Below the pieces are notes generated by a model that saw only the letters and a list, made by a program, of their open reading frames with translations, did not search any database and had not been told where the DNA came from. Shown piece after piece: positions 50,042 through 58,515 of a stretch of 64,000 nt of DNA. The stretch's first letter is position 1; the number at the start of each line of letters is the position of its first letter. Origin of the DNA: Leptolyngbya sp. SIO1E4 (GTDB lineage Bacteria; Cyanobacteriota; Cyanobacteriia; Phormidesmidales; Phormidesmidaceae); NCBI GenBank assembly GCA_010672825.2, contig JAAHFU020000004.1:310001-374000 (forward strand), in the 5' to 3' direction. The position numbers were made by a program, and so were the translations under genes.

Positions 50042-50057
50042 CTAAATGGTAAATTAG
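50042..50057. promoter_or_regulatory. AT-rich dyad box, possible ArsR-type operator
   Basis: CTAAATGGTAAATTAG, flanked by TTAGATAA and TCAAGTAA. It matches 45907-45922 at 13 of 16 positions and beyond. It lies in the divergent region between the DUF2892 gene and the ArsR gene. Confidence 0.4.
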
Positions 50058-50285
50058 TCAAGTAATTCTTCCAGGCCATGGCAGGGTTGCTGGTAATGGT
50101 AAGTTTCAAGGCGCTAGGCGGGCTGCCAAAAATAATGTGTCTAGGAACCCGGTTGTGCTTAAACCCCGACCATTGTTTGGTTAAGCTTTGCAGAAACCGG
50201 GATCCTATCGCTGGTAATGCTGGTATCAAAGATTGATAGCCGTTTGCCTTGGGGTAAAGCACGCTCTATAGCGTTTCTCACTCTG

Positions 50286-50430
50286 ATGAAGTACTCGCCT
50301 TAGACCCCAAACCCCAGACCCTAGACCCTATTGCGACCAGGATGTAGCTCACTCAGCTAAAAAAGGCTGTAGATCCCATGCCCTAGCCCCTGGCTTGCCC
50401 TAAATGTACTGGATTCAACTGCGCCAGGCT
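50286..50430 (-). repeat. Two adjacent family A repeats in inverted orientation
   Basis: The first (about 50286-50358) contains ACCCCAAACCCCAGACCCTA, and the second (about 50361-50430) CCCTAGCCCCTGGCTTGCCC followed by AATGTACTGGATTCAACTG. Together they fill much of the space between the DUF2892 and ArsR genes. Confidence 0.75.
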
Positions 50431-50543
50431 ATCCGGTATCGGCATTGAGCCATCTCACACGAACCGGCGGCCAATTCTCTTTGCGCAATGGGTTGCAATA
50501 TGGAGTTGACAGAATAGAGGCTTAAGTAATTATCATTGTATAG

Positions 50544-50561
50544 CTATCAAGTAAAATTTAG
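50544..50561. promoter_or_regulatory. Possible ArsR operator upstream of its own gene
   Basis: CTATCAAGTAAAATTTAG lies 70 bp before the ArsR start, a usual place for autoregulation. It resembles the boxes at 50042 and 45907 loosely. Confidence 0.35.
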
Positions 50562-50630
50562 TGGCGTTGCCTGGATGAAAGCTCAGGGGACTGTAGCTCC
50601 TAGAGATATTTTTCAAAAATCCGTGGACTT

Positions 50631-51077
50631 ATGATCACCAAATCCTATCGAGCAACCATCGATGATGATGACGATGATCAGCCATTTGATGATTTGGCGG
50701 AGCGCTTTAAGCTGCTGAGCGAGCCCAGTCGCTTGCGCATTCTCGCAATTCTCTGCAAAGACGAGCGCAACGTCACCGAAATCTGTACGTTAACTGGGTT
50801 AAAACAGGCCAATGTGTCAAAACACCTGCGGTTGCTCAGAGCAGCAGACATCGTTACCTGTCGTCGGGTGGGGATCTGTCGCTACTATCGCATCACCGAC
50901 AAAGATTTACTGGCGCTCTGCGCTCAACCTTTGGCTGCCATTGAAAACCTCCCCCCTTCACTGACTATGATTCAGAAAAGTATTTGTGATCAAAGGGCGA
51001 TCGCACCGCCTTCTAGGGATGCCCTTGATTGCCCTGATACCCATCTAGACTCCCGCGATCGCCTGAGTCCCATCTAA
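50631..51077 (+). CDS. ArsR/SmtB family transcriptional regulator
   Basis: 148 residues. An acidic N-terminal run (DDDDDD) is followed by a winged helix: FKLLSEPSRLRILAIL, then NVTEICTLTGLKQANVSKHLRLL as recognition helix and VGICRYYRI as wing. Cysteines lie at AILCKDE, TEICTL, VTCRRVGIC, LLALCAQ, and later CDQ and DCP. The classic metal motif ELCVCDL is replaced by TEICTLT, so the inducer could be a metal or a thiol/sulfide-type redox signal. It stands 68 bp upstream of the CRP-AAA+-ferredoxin gene and divergent from the DUF2892/Rieske/ArsA/Usp series, so it probably regulates one or both. Confidence 0.9.
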   Translation: MITKSYRATIDDDDDDQPFDDLAERFKLLSEPSRLRILAILCKDERNVTEICTLTGLKQANVSKHLRLLRAADIVTCRRVGICRYYRITDKDLLALCAQPLAAIENLPPSLTMIQKSICDQRAIAPPSRDALDCPDTHLDSRDRLSPI

Positions 51078-51145
51078 CCTACGCAGCGCGTAAACAAGCT
51101 CGCAAAAGCGGTGTAAGAACCGGGACTGAACATGAGGGTTATGCG

Positions 51146-53845
51146 ATGACAGAGTTAGCGAGTGTATCTGCCCAGGTATCTGCAACGGTACCGCGTCCCC
51201 TGGGAAGTGAGCTATCGACGACTCAACCGTTGGATCAGCAGGCCGTTTCAGAGTGCTTAAACTGGCTGAGTTTCCATCGCGTCTGGGGGAAGTTAAATGA
51301 GGCGGTTCTGCAAGCGCTCAGCCACGCCCTGCAGTTGTTGCCTGTCGCACCCGAAGCTGAAATCTATCGAGAAGGGCAAACGGCCATTGGTCTCTATTTG
51401 GTGAAGTGGGGGTCGGTTGAAATCTACCACGCGTCGTCTGTGGGGAGGCTGCATATTCGCTATCACAGTGCCGGTGATTTGTTGGGGTATATCCCTCTGG
51501 TTGAGGCCTCAACGCAGGCAAAATATCAGGCAAGTGCGATCGCCCTAACCACCAGCGAGATTTGGTTTCTCCGGCAAGCTGACTTTGAGTACTTGCTGCA
51601 GACCTTTCCCGAGATGCAAAGCCTCATCAACCAGCTCCTGGCGCAAGACCTGATTCAGTTTGTCCGGCGCATCTCTCAAGAGCAAGTTCGGATTCAGGGG
51701 TTGCAGGCCTATATTCGCCCCGTGCCCCTGGAGGAACCCCTGATCCATTACAGTAAGGCGAGCCAGAAACTGGCTCGACAGATTGAAAGCGCAACTTCAG
51801 ACCTGGCGCCTATTGTGTTTCAGGCGGCACCGGGTACAGGTAAGACCTTTTTGGCTGGGTATATTCATCGCTACTCTGGTCTGCGTCATCGCCCCTTTGC
51901 CGAAATCGACTGTGCGCAACTGCCCCGCGATGAAGCAGGTGTGACGCAATCTGATCAACTGTTTGGCCGAGGAGAAGACAGGCCAGGGGTGATTGAACTG
52001 TTAGAACGGGGGACGTTGTTGATTGAGAATGCGCAGCTGCTCTCGTCTCGCGATCGCGATCGCTTAATTCGCTATGTGCAAACGGGAACCTTCACGCGAA
52101 ACCATGATGACCCCAATGGCGATATTCCCTTGCCTGCACAGTCCTCCCACCCTATCCCGGTAGAAGCCTGGGTCCGATTGATTTTCGCCAGACCTACAAA
52201 ACTTGCATTGCCAGACAGGCCGTTTCACGTCATCAAGCTATTTAATCTGACCCAACGGAAAGAAGATATTCCTTATTTTGCTCAATACTTCTTGCAGCAA
52301 TTTTGTCAGGAGCTGAGACGCCCACCTTTAACCCTGGATCAAACGGATCTGCGGCGCTTGATTGGGTATCCTTACCCGGGTAACCTCAGCGAATTGGCCA
52401 GTATTCTCAAGCGGGCCACCCTGATGACGCCAGTTGGCCAACCTACCATCTCGGAGCAGGTGCTTTGGTCAGTGCAGTCAGAGAAAAATGCCTTTCGCCT
52501 CGATCTGTTAGATCAACTGCCCTGGTTACGCCAGGTTCTCCTGAGTCAATGGTGGCCAGAACGGGTCTGGTTGCTGATGATGGCAATTTTTGTCCCGGTG
52601 ACGGTGATCGGGCTCATCGGGCCACAGTCTCGGGACAGCAGCCTCACCCTAAATCTCTTTTGGGCCTGGTGGTGGCCTTTTTATCTGCTTCTGTTTGCAT
52701 TTGTCGGTCGCCTTTGGTGTGCGGTGTGCCCGTTTATGATCACGGGCGAATGGGTTCGCAAACTCTCTCTTTGGATCTGGCCTCGTAAGCTACAGCCCTG
52801 GCCCCTCAAGTGGCTAAACCGTTGGGGTGGGTGGGTTTTATTTGCTGGTTTTGTGACGATTTATTTGTGGGAACACCTTTGGGATTTGCCCCACACGGCT
52901 TATCTCTCAGCCTGGTTGCTGATCACCATTGCGGCGGGGGCGGTGATCGGTAGCCTAATTTACGAGCGGCGTCTCTGGTGTCGCTATTTGTGCCCGATTG
53001 GGGGTATGAATGGCATGTTTGCCAAGCTATCCATGGTAGAAGTGCGCTCTACTCAACAGGTCTGCGGGAGCCAGTGCAGTACCTTTGGCTGCTACAAGGG
53101 AAGTGGGGCAACCCCAGTCACCTTTGCTCAGGCTCTACCCACTGAAGGTCAAGCAACCTCTGGCTGTCCCCTTTACTCTCATCCTGCCCAGCTGCAGGAT
53201 AATCGAGATTGTGTCTTGTGTATGACGTGCCTCAAAGCCTGTCCGCATCGGTCGGTGCAGGTAAATTTGCGATTTCCAGCCTCGGATTTACTCGAAAATC
53301 ATCAGAAATCTTGGGCTGAGGCGGCCCTGCTGCTCCTTTTATTTGGGGGCGTGTTCATGCACCACGACCACCAAATTTTAAGCTGGCTGGGATACCCCCA
53401 TCTGCCGGTTGATGCCGCGCACCTCTGGATCGGGATACCGATTGTCGCCATGCTTTTGAGCATTCCAGGCGTGCTCACCTACCTGGCTCATGCGATCGCC
53501 AGGCTCATCGACCAAGAGATGCCGGATTATCTCTCCGTGGTTTATGCTTATCTGCCCTTTGCCCTGGCAGCCAACCTGGCTCATTACATCCCAGCTGCCA
53601 TCACGGAAGCCGGTCAGATTTTGCCCGTCGCAGCCCGCACGCTCGGCTATAGCGGCGCGGGTTTACCCACCCTGACCTGGAGTCTGGATGTCGCCCATTT
53701 CCTGCAGGGGGTGACCCTGCTTTCAGCCTGGGCATTCAGCGTTTATCCCCTGTTGCGGATTACCCAACGCCCCTGGCTGAGTAATTTACCCCACCTCTGC
53801 TTAATGGCAGGTTTAACCGTGCTGTGTTTCTATTTGCTGATCTAA
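51146..53845 (+). CDS. CRP-like/AAA+ fused to membrane polyferredoxin (NapH/NosR-like)
   Basis: 899 residues, ATG 51146 with GAGGG seven bases upstream. Domains in order: cyclic-nucleotide-binding CRP-like domain (about 40-175); AAA+ domain like those of sigma-54 activators (about 205-440) with Walker A APGTGKTF and YPYPGNLSEL; then six or more transmembrane helices with iron-sulfur motifs (about 465-899): LWCAVCPF, CRYLCPIGGMNG, CGSQCSTFGC and CVLCMTCLKACPH. The Walker B region reads TLLIENAQ, lacking the usual Asp-Glu, and the GAFTGA loop is absent (LFGRGEDRPG). No DNA-binding domain is seen. Cyanobacteria lack sigma-54, so it is not a normal activator. A membrane redox sensor or electron-transfer protein gated by a small ligand is a reasonable guess. 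Confidence 0.88.
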   Translation: MTELASVSAQVSATVPRPLGSELSTTQPLDQQAVSECLNWLSFHRVWGKLNEAVLQALSHALQLLPVAPEAEIYREGQTAIGLYLVKWGSVEIYHASSVGRLHIRYHSAGDLLGYIPLVEASTQAKYQASAIALTTSEIWFLRQADFEYLLQTFPEMQSLINQLLAQDLIQFVRRISQEQVRIQGLQAYIRPVPLEEPLIHYSKASQKLARQIESATSDLAPIVFQAAPGTGKTFLAGYIHRYSGLRHRPFAEIDCAQLPRDEAGVTQSDQLFGRGEDRPGVIELLERGTLLIENAQLLSSRDRDRLIRYVQTGTFTRNHDDPNGDIPLPAQSSHPIPVEAWVRLIFARPTKLALPDRPFHVIKLFNLTQRKEDIPYFAQYFLQQFCQELRRPPLTLDQTDLRRLIGYPYPGNLSELASILKRATLMTPVGQPTISEQVLWSVQSEKNAFRLDLLDQLPWLRQVLLSQWWPERVWLLMMAIFVPVTVIGLIGPQSRDSSLTLNLFWAWWWPFYLLLFAFVGRLWCAVCPFMITGEWVRKLSLWIWPRKLQPWPLKWLNRWGGWVLFAGFVTIYLWEHLWDLPHTAYLSAWLLITIAAGAVIGSLIYERRLWCRYLCPIGGMNGMFAKLSMVEVRSTQQVCGSQCSTFGCYKGSGATPVTFAQALPTEGQATSGCPLYSHPAQLQDNRDCVLCMTCLKACPHRSVQVNLRFPASDLLENHQKSWAEAALLLLLFGGVFMHHDHQILSWLGYPHLPVDAAHLWIGIPIVAMLLSIPGVLTYLAHAIARLIDQEMPDYLSVVYAYLPFALAANLAHYIPAAITEAGQILPVAARTLGYSGAGLPTLTWSLDVAHFLQGVTLLSAWAFSVYPLLRITQRPWLSNLPHLCLMAGLTVLCFYLLI

Positions 53846-53849
53846 TACT

Positions 53850-53870
53850 GTCCCCCTTAGCAAGGGGGAC
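53850..53870 (+). terminator. Hairpin after the polyferredoxin gene
   Basis: GTCCCCCTT-agc-AAGGGGGAC, a perfect 9-bp stem five bases past the stop codon. No U-run follows, so it could also be repeat-derived. Confidence 0.5.
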
Positions 53871-53990
53871 TACAGGGTTAGGGCTGATTCTCTAATGAGG
53901 GGAAATCTCGTTGATGTTACCTAGAAAAATAGATAATACCTCCGGCGAGGAGGGTAAGACGAACATTCAGGGGCTGCGTAGTCAGGTTGA

Positions 53991-54047
53991 CTGGGGGCAT
54001 TTCGCTGCCCCCAGACCCGCCTCGACCAGGACGTTCCGCCGTCCTGG
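53991..54047. other. Two adjacent perfect stem-loops upstream of cysK
   Basis: CTGGGGGCA-tttcgc-TGCCCCCAG (53991-54014) and CCAGGACG-ttccgc-CGTCCTGG (54026-54047) lie 12 bp apart. They could be the end of a degraded insertion sequence (IS200/IS605-like ends carry such hairpins) or a structured RNA. A 102-codon minus-strand frame over the region looks non-coding. The remaining 400 bp hold nothing else I recognise. Confidence 0.5.
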
Positions 54048-54259
54048 ACCTCGCGGAAGGGAGGGATTGATGAGGTCGTTCTAACGGATGGTTCTAGCTC
54101 AATATCGGTTTGGTTATTCGAGGCGAAGCGGAGGTTGGCCTTCGCGGAAGCACTGAAAATATCTTCTCTGTTGAAGGGGTTATCCCTGGCCGACAGGGGG
54201 GCGATCTGTTCCGACAAAATCAGTATCACTGTCTCTTCAAAAAAGGCTAACCACGCTTT

Positions 54260-55204
54260 ATGGCTATCTACGATACGATCACCGAGGTCATTGGCCGCAC
54301 CCCACTGGTTCGGTTACAGCGGCTTCCCAAGCAGTTTGGATGTGTCGCTGAGATTGCGCTGAAGCTAGAAGGCATGAACCCAGCTTCCTCGGTCAAAGAT
54401 CGCATTGCCGCTAGCATGATCGAAGAAGCAGAACAGGCAGGTCTGATCCAACCCGGTTTATCCACGCTGATAGAAGCCACCTCAGGCAATACCGGAATTG
54501 GGCTGGCAATGGTTTGTGCGGCTAAAGGCTATCGCTTGATTCTGACCATGCCAGAAAACATGAGCCAAGAACGGCAGCAGATTGTGCGGGCCTATGGAGC
54601 GGAGGTGGTGTTAACCCCCGCTGAAGCTGATATGGCGGGGGCGATCGCCCGGGCAAATGAACTGCTAGCCAGCCTACCCAATGCATTTTCACCCCAGCAG
54701 TTTAGTAATCCTGCGAATCCTAAAATTCACTATGAAACCACTGGCCCAGAACTCTGGAAAGATACGGCAGGGCAAATGGATGTTCTGGTTGTGGGGGTAG
54801 GCACTGGCGGCACTCTAACGGGGGCAGGGCGGTATCTTAAACAGCAAAAACCCTCCCTCAAAATCGTTGCGGTTGAACCCTCTAGCAGTGCAGTGTTAAG
54901 CGGCCAGCCCGCCGGATTACATAATCTCCAGGGGCTGGGTGCTGGCTTTATTCCAGACGTCCTCCGGGTAGATTTGATCGATGAGATTATGACCGTTAAG
55001 GATGAGCAGGCCTACGAGCTGAGTCGTCAGCTGGCTCAATCAGAAGGGATTTTAAGCGGCATTTCTACCGGGGCGGCCCTTTATGCTGCTTTACAAGTGG
55101 CCAAACGGGTGGAGCATACAGGGCAAACGGTGGTCGCTGTGCAACCCAGCGCGGGGGAACGTTACCTGAGCACGCCGATGTGGCAAAAACCCATAACGGT
55201 TTGA
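54260..55204 (+). CDS. cysK: Cysteine synthase A (O-acetylserine sulfhydrylase)
   Basis: 314 residues. PLP enzyme making cysteine from O-acetylserine and sulfide. The PLP lysine is in NPASSVKDRIA, the substrate loop in EATSGNTGIGLA, and the phosphate-binding loop in GVGTGGTLTGAGRYL; GISTGAA completes the site. Length and motifs are standard for CysK. It lies 414 bp downstream of the CRP-AAA+-ferredoxin gene on the same strand, with hairpins between, so it probably has its own promoter. Its presence supports a sulfur- or thiol-related theme for this region, though cysK genes are often found in several copies and the link may be chance. Confidence 0.95.
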   Translation: MAIYDTITEVIGRTPLVRLQRLPKQFGCVAEIALKLEGMNPASSVKDRIAASMIEEAEQAGLIQPGLSTLIEATSGNTGIGLAMVCAAKGYRLILTMPENMSQERQQIVRAYGAEVVLTPAEADMAGAIARANELLASLPNAFSPQQFSNPANPKIHYETTGPELWKDTAGQMDVLVVGVGTGGTLTGAGRYLKQQKPSLKIVAVEPSSSAVLSGQPAGLHNLQGLGAGFIPDVLRVDLIDEIMTVKDEQAYELSRQLAQSEGILSGISTGAALYAALQVAKRVEHTGQTVVAVQPSAGERYLSTPMWQKPITV

Positions 55205-55383
55205 TGATAGAGTCTAAAACGGGTTAATAATAGAGTCTAATCAAGACTACCCCACTGACTCTGGCACTGGCACGTTGTTGCTTGCCAGCGATTTAGTGTA
55301 AGCACCCATATCTGGGGTTTTTGAGGGATCCTAGTCTGCTTCAGCCCTGATTCCTCAAAAGCTGAAAAGATAGGACTTTAATA

Positions 55384-56112
55384 ATGAACGTTGATGAAAT
55401 TCTGAAGAAATATAGCACTGGAGAACGGAATTTTTCTGGCCTGACATTGTTGGAAACTGAGCTGCTTCAACTTGACCTCAGCGATACCAATTTTAGTCAG
55501 TCAGATTTAAGACAGTCTCGTTTAGGTCGCACCCACTTTTGCCGTGCCAACTTTGAGCACAGCAATTTGAGTGAATCAATTCTTTGGGGCAGTGATTTTA
55601 GGGACGCAAATTTGACCGGTGCTCAGTTGAGAGAAGCTGATTTTAGCGGTGCCATCCTGACAAACGCCACCCTAGAAAAGGCCAATCTGATCAAAGCAAT
55701 TATGTCTGGGGCTAACCTGCACGGCGCTAACTTAGCTGCAGCCTGCCTGCTAGAGGCTGACTTACGGCCAACGGCTGATCAAAGTACCGATCTGGGGCAG
55801 GCCAACCTGAGTTATGCCGATTTAAGCTACGGGCTCTTAAACGGCAGTGTTTTGTGTGGTGCCAACCTGGCCCATGCCAAACTCTCTCGCGCTAAATTAG
55901 GCGAATGCTATAGCTCAGGGGCTTTTCCAACGGAGCTGAGCGCTGCTAACCTGCAGGGTGCAGATCTGAGCCATGCAGATCTGAGCTATGCAGATCTGAG
56001 CGGAGTTAACCTGAAAGAGGCAAATTTGAGCGGGGCTGACCTCACCGGCACCCTTTTAGATCGCGCTAATTTGTATCATACGCTGATGCCAGACGGGCAT
56101 CGCCATAATTAA
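55384..56112 (+). CDS. Pentapeptide repeat protein
   Basis: 242 residues built mostly of A[DN]LxX repeats from about residue 28 to the end (for example ANLHGANLAAACLLEADL). These should fold into a right-handed quadrilateral beta-helix. The run is broken near 135-140 (RPTADQSTDLGQ) and near 175-188 by short loops. There is no signal peptide or membrane segment. Some pentapeptide proteins mimic DNA and protect gyrase; most cyanobacterial ones have no known role. It is a single gene, 180 bp after cysK. Confidence 0.92.
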   Translation: MNVDEILKKYSTGERNFSGLTLLETELLQLDLSDTNFSQSDLRQSRLGRTHFCRANFEHSNLSESILWGSDFRDANLTGAQLREADFSGAILTNATLEKANLIKAIMSGANLHGANLAAACLLEADLRPTADQSTDLGQANLSYADLSYGLLNGSVLCGANLAHAKLSRAKLGECYSSGAFPTELSAANLQGADLSHADLSYADLSGVNLKEANLSGADLTGTLLDRANLYHTLMPDGHRHN

Positions 56113-56131
56113 CCGTTCATGTTTTGATCGG

Positions 56132-57046
56132 TCATTTAGCCGCTTGAACCTGCTCAAAAACGGATAAAATCCAGCTTTTCATAATATGAATTTGAGTCTT
56201 TAAGTCAATTGCTTTGACTAAAGAATGGATGCTCCCTGTTTCTCTAAAATCGCGGTTGCACTGATCAATTTCAGCAAGGCAGGCATGGGCTAATGCAGGG
56301 CAAATTGCCAGGGGCATCTCTGGCGCTGCGAGATAGTACGGTCGAAAATGGTGGGCCACAAACGCGAGTGAACTACCAGGGGCAGGCCCCTCTAATGCTT
56401 GAATATTGGGAATCTCTAGCTCAAAGAAGCCTGATGCCAGCATTTTTTGGGAGAGCCCAGTTGGATCTTGACGTAGCAGCGGAATCCAATCTGGAGTGGC
56501 GGCAGCTACCTGCTCGGCAACTTGACTGACCCAAGATGGATTCGATGTCTGGCCAACATAAAAAAATAGACCTGGGCTAATGCAGTGGGCAGAATGCAAA
56601 GAGAAGTAAGCCTCAATGTGATCGAACTGCGCTATCCATTGACGAATGGCGACGCATTCAGGATAGGTATCCGCCATGAAATGCCCCTCTAGGTCTCGCT
56701 GGTGATTGAGCTTGAGTAAAGCCTGTAAAGTAACGGTTTCAGGTAGCTCGTGGGCATTGTGGGCGACACACTCTGGGTCGGCCACAGGCACAATGCAAAG
56801 TCGTACGTCAGGAAAGGAACGAGGGTTGAACGTTTGGAGAAGCGATACAGCCGTCAGGGGGGCGATAATCTCAGCCCCATGCAGCCCTGCAATAATCACG
56901 ACGGTTCGGGAGGCCTGTGGGTCTCCCACCGTTACCCCATACAGCGATCGCCCGTCACCCGAAATCCCAATTTCCTCAACATGGGCTCCCAAAACTTCGG
57001 TCTGCTGAATTAACCTGTCTAGCTGTTTCAGATCACTCCATTCCAT
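56132..57046 (-). CDS. Zinc carboxypeptidase-like protein (M14 / aspartoacylase type)
   Basis: 304 residues from ATG 57046. The M14 core is visible: VVIIAGLHGAEIIAP supplies two zinc ligands (His and Glu) and AYFSLHSAHCISPG the third (His). The late ALEGPAPGSS may supply the catalytic Glu. The substrate is unknown; M14 members remove C-terminal residues from peptides or cleave peptidoglycan stems. An upstream in-frame GTG at 57196 would add a 50-residue extension of low quality, so the internal ATG that starts the conserved part (MEWSDLKQLDRLI) is used. It converges with the pentapeptide gene, 19 bp away. Confidence 0.8.
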   Translation of the reverse strand: MEWSDLKQLDRLIQQTEVLGAHVEEIGISGDGRSLYGVTVGDPQASRTVVIIAGLHGAEIIAPLTAVSLLQTFNPRSFPDVRLCIVPVADPECVAHNAHELPETVTLQALLKLNHQRDLEGHFMADTYPECVAIRQWIAQFDHIEAYFSLHSAHCISPGLFFYVGQTSNPSWVSQVAEQVAAATPDWIPLLRQDPTGLSQKMLASGFFELEIPNIQALEGPAPGSSLAFVAHHFRPYYLAAPEMPLAICPALAHACLAEIDQCNRDFRETGSIHSLVKAIDLKTQIHIMKSWILSVFEQVQAAK

Positions 57047-57234
57047 CGCGTCGCTACTATGCTTCTCTTTGAGGGTAGCGATTGAGGGAAGGGTTCCGCC
57101 TGGTGCAGAAAGGCACCCCACCCTTCGGCGAGGGTGGCCCAACGGTAAGGAATATGAGGTTGCAGCATAATTGCACCCTGCGAGCGACACAACCACTGCG
57201 TGCTAGGCGTGTAGGGGGCTGATTGAGGGGCTGG

Positions 57235-57531
57235 TTAGGCGTTACGCCTATTTGAAGCCAATTTCCTATAAAAAAAGGCTAATAGCCCCATATTTAGAAT
57301 GAGAAATATGAATCGTAAATAAAGACTCAAGGAGACCATATACCATTCCCCTTGGGTCGAAGTCCAATTGGGTAAATCCTCACTCAAAGATATTTTTAAA
57401 TCATTGAGAATATACTCGCTGACATAGTCTTGTTTAATGTCACCTAATGCTGCAAAATCTAAGACCGTTAGAATCAAGATCAGCCCACAGAACAGTAAGG
57501 TGATGATTGTGGCAGCTTTCAGAATTTTCAT
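57235..57531 (-). CDS. Small membrane protein of unknown function
   Basis: 98 residues from ATG 57531. Two hydrophobic helices (about 6-27 and 68-88) flank an acidic, probably extracytoplasmic loop with DYVSEYILNDLKISLSEDL. A longer frame from 57612 exists, but its first 27 residues are unlike the rest. The ribosome site is weak. I do not recognise a family. AT-rich, and flanked by about 190 and 310 bp of gene-free DNA. Confidence 0.55.
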   Translation of the reverse strand: MKILKAATIITLLFCGLILILTVLDFAALGDIKQDYVSEYILNDLKISLSEDLPNWTSTQGEWYMVSLSLYLRFIFLILNMGLLAFFYRKLASNRRNA

Positions 57532-57841
57532 TGATCTAATAGCCCTGTGATCTAAGAATCCTTGACGATCAAGATAACCCTTAAAGGTGATAGAGGCAAC
57601 TAGATTTCTCAAGTTTTTGCAATCCCTTTCTTTATGCTTCTAAGAGAAAATCAAGAATATTTTTTGGCAGTTAGAAAGGAGTAAAATCCCCTTCTCTGGA
57701 AGCAATTTTTGTTCAGCTTCAGTAGATGAAACCGTGCGATCGCGAATCATGTAGGAAAGCTCAGATACGGAGATAAAGAGGAGATTATCCATGCCTATGC
57801 TCAGCGGAGCGCTATGATCGCGATCGTAGATGATCAGCCTT

Positions 57842-58372
57842 CTAATTATTGGGACTTGCTTGGCTTTTCACTGAACTGGGTCTTCTCCCCCAGGGCTTGA
57901 GTACCGAGATGCTAATGATAACCACAAGAAAAAGAACTTGAACTAATGTCCCAATTAAAACCCCTTGAGCATCGAACAAGTAAACACGATTACTGAATGC
58001 CTGCAACCCCTCGTGCATAGAAATATCCTCTGCGACATTTCCCCAGGGAAATAGCCAGAAAGTCCCAAATATGACCAGGCCAGTTGTCAAAACCCACTTT
58101 GAGATCACCCAGTAGAATTTGGTAAACCCGTAGTTCGTTGTCCAGCAAAGCAGCGTTGCTGTTAACACCGAGCCGATCGCTGAGGGAATCACAACAAAAT
58201 CATCGAGCAGGGTAATGGCTGAGTTAAGCGCATAAAGCGCTTCTGCATTTGCAGCTTTCATGTTTCGCAGTGATAACAGAAACATGCTTAAGACGGTTCC
58301 AGTCCAAAGAGCTGCAAACCCAACGTGAGCGGATAGCAACCAGTTTTTCTGCTGAATACTTAACTTCGGCAT
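57842..58372 (-). CDS. Four-helix membrane protein (DUF2269-like)
   Basis: 176 residues from ATG 58372, with GGAG six bases upstream; TTG 58384 is the alternative. Four hydrophobic segments (about 10-30, 48-72, 80-105, 135-158). A conserved-looking His in LLSAHVGFAALWTG opens the first helix, as in heme-containing or DUF2269 proteins. Exact function is unknown. It lies in the same direction as the MarR-type regulator, but a hairpin separates them, so it may be a separate transcript. Confidence 0.7.
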   Translation of the reverse strand: MPKLSIQQKNWLLSAHVGFAALWTGTVLSMFLLSLRNMKAANAEALYALNSAITLLDDFVVIPSAIGSVLTATLLCWTTNYGFTKFYWVISKWVLTTGLVIFGTFWLFPWGNVAEDISMHEGLQAFSNRVYLFDAQGVLIGTLVQVLFLVVIISISVLKPWGRRPSSVKSQASPNN

Positions 58373-58410
58373 TGTTTTCTCCAAGTATGAGACCTTAAAC
58401 CACGCGAATC

Positions 58411-58436
58411 TGAACCCTGCAGAGGGACAGGGTTCA
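58411..58436 (-). terminator. Hairpin downstream of the MarR-type gene
   Basis: TGAACCCTG-cagaggga-CAGGGTTCA, a perfect 9-bp stem 80 bp after the regulator's stop and just before the next gene on the same strand. Confidence 0.5.
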
Positions 58437-58515
58437 CGACTGGCGATTAGTTGCTGTATTGATAGTCAATATATTAAGTAATTGCCGTGACTGCAACTCC
58501 GAATGACTGAAATCT

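Noticed and set aside
51146-53845. Sigma-54-dependent activator
   Set aside because: No GAFTGA loop, altered Walker B, no DNA-binding domain, and cyanobacteria lack sigma-54.
53921-54229. 102-codon minus-strand frame across the twin hairpins
   Set aside because: Contains both perfect hairpins and has a low-complexity, Ser/Pro/Arg-rich translation; I judged it non-coding, possibly insertion-sequence debris.
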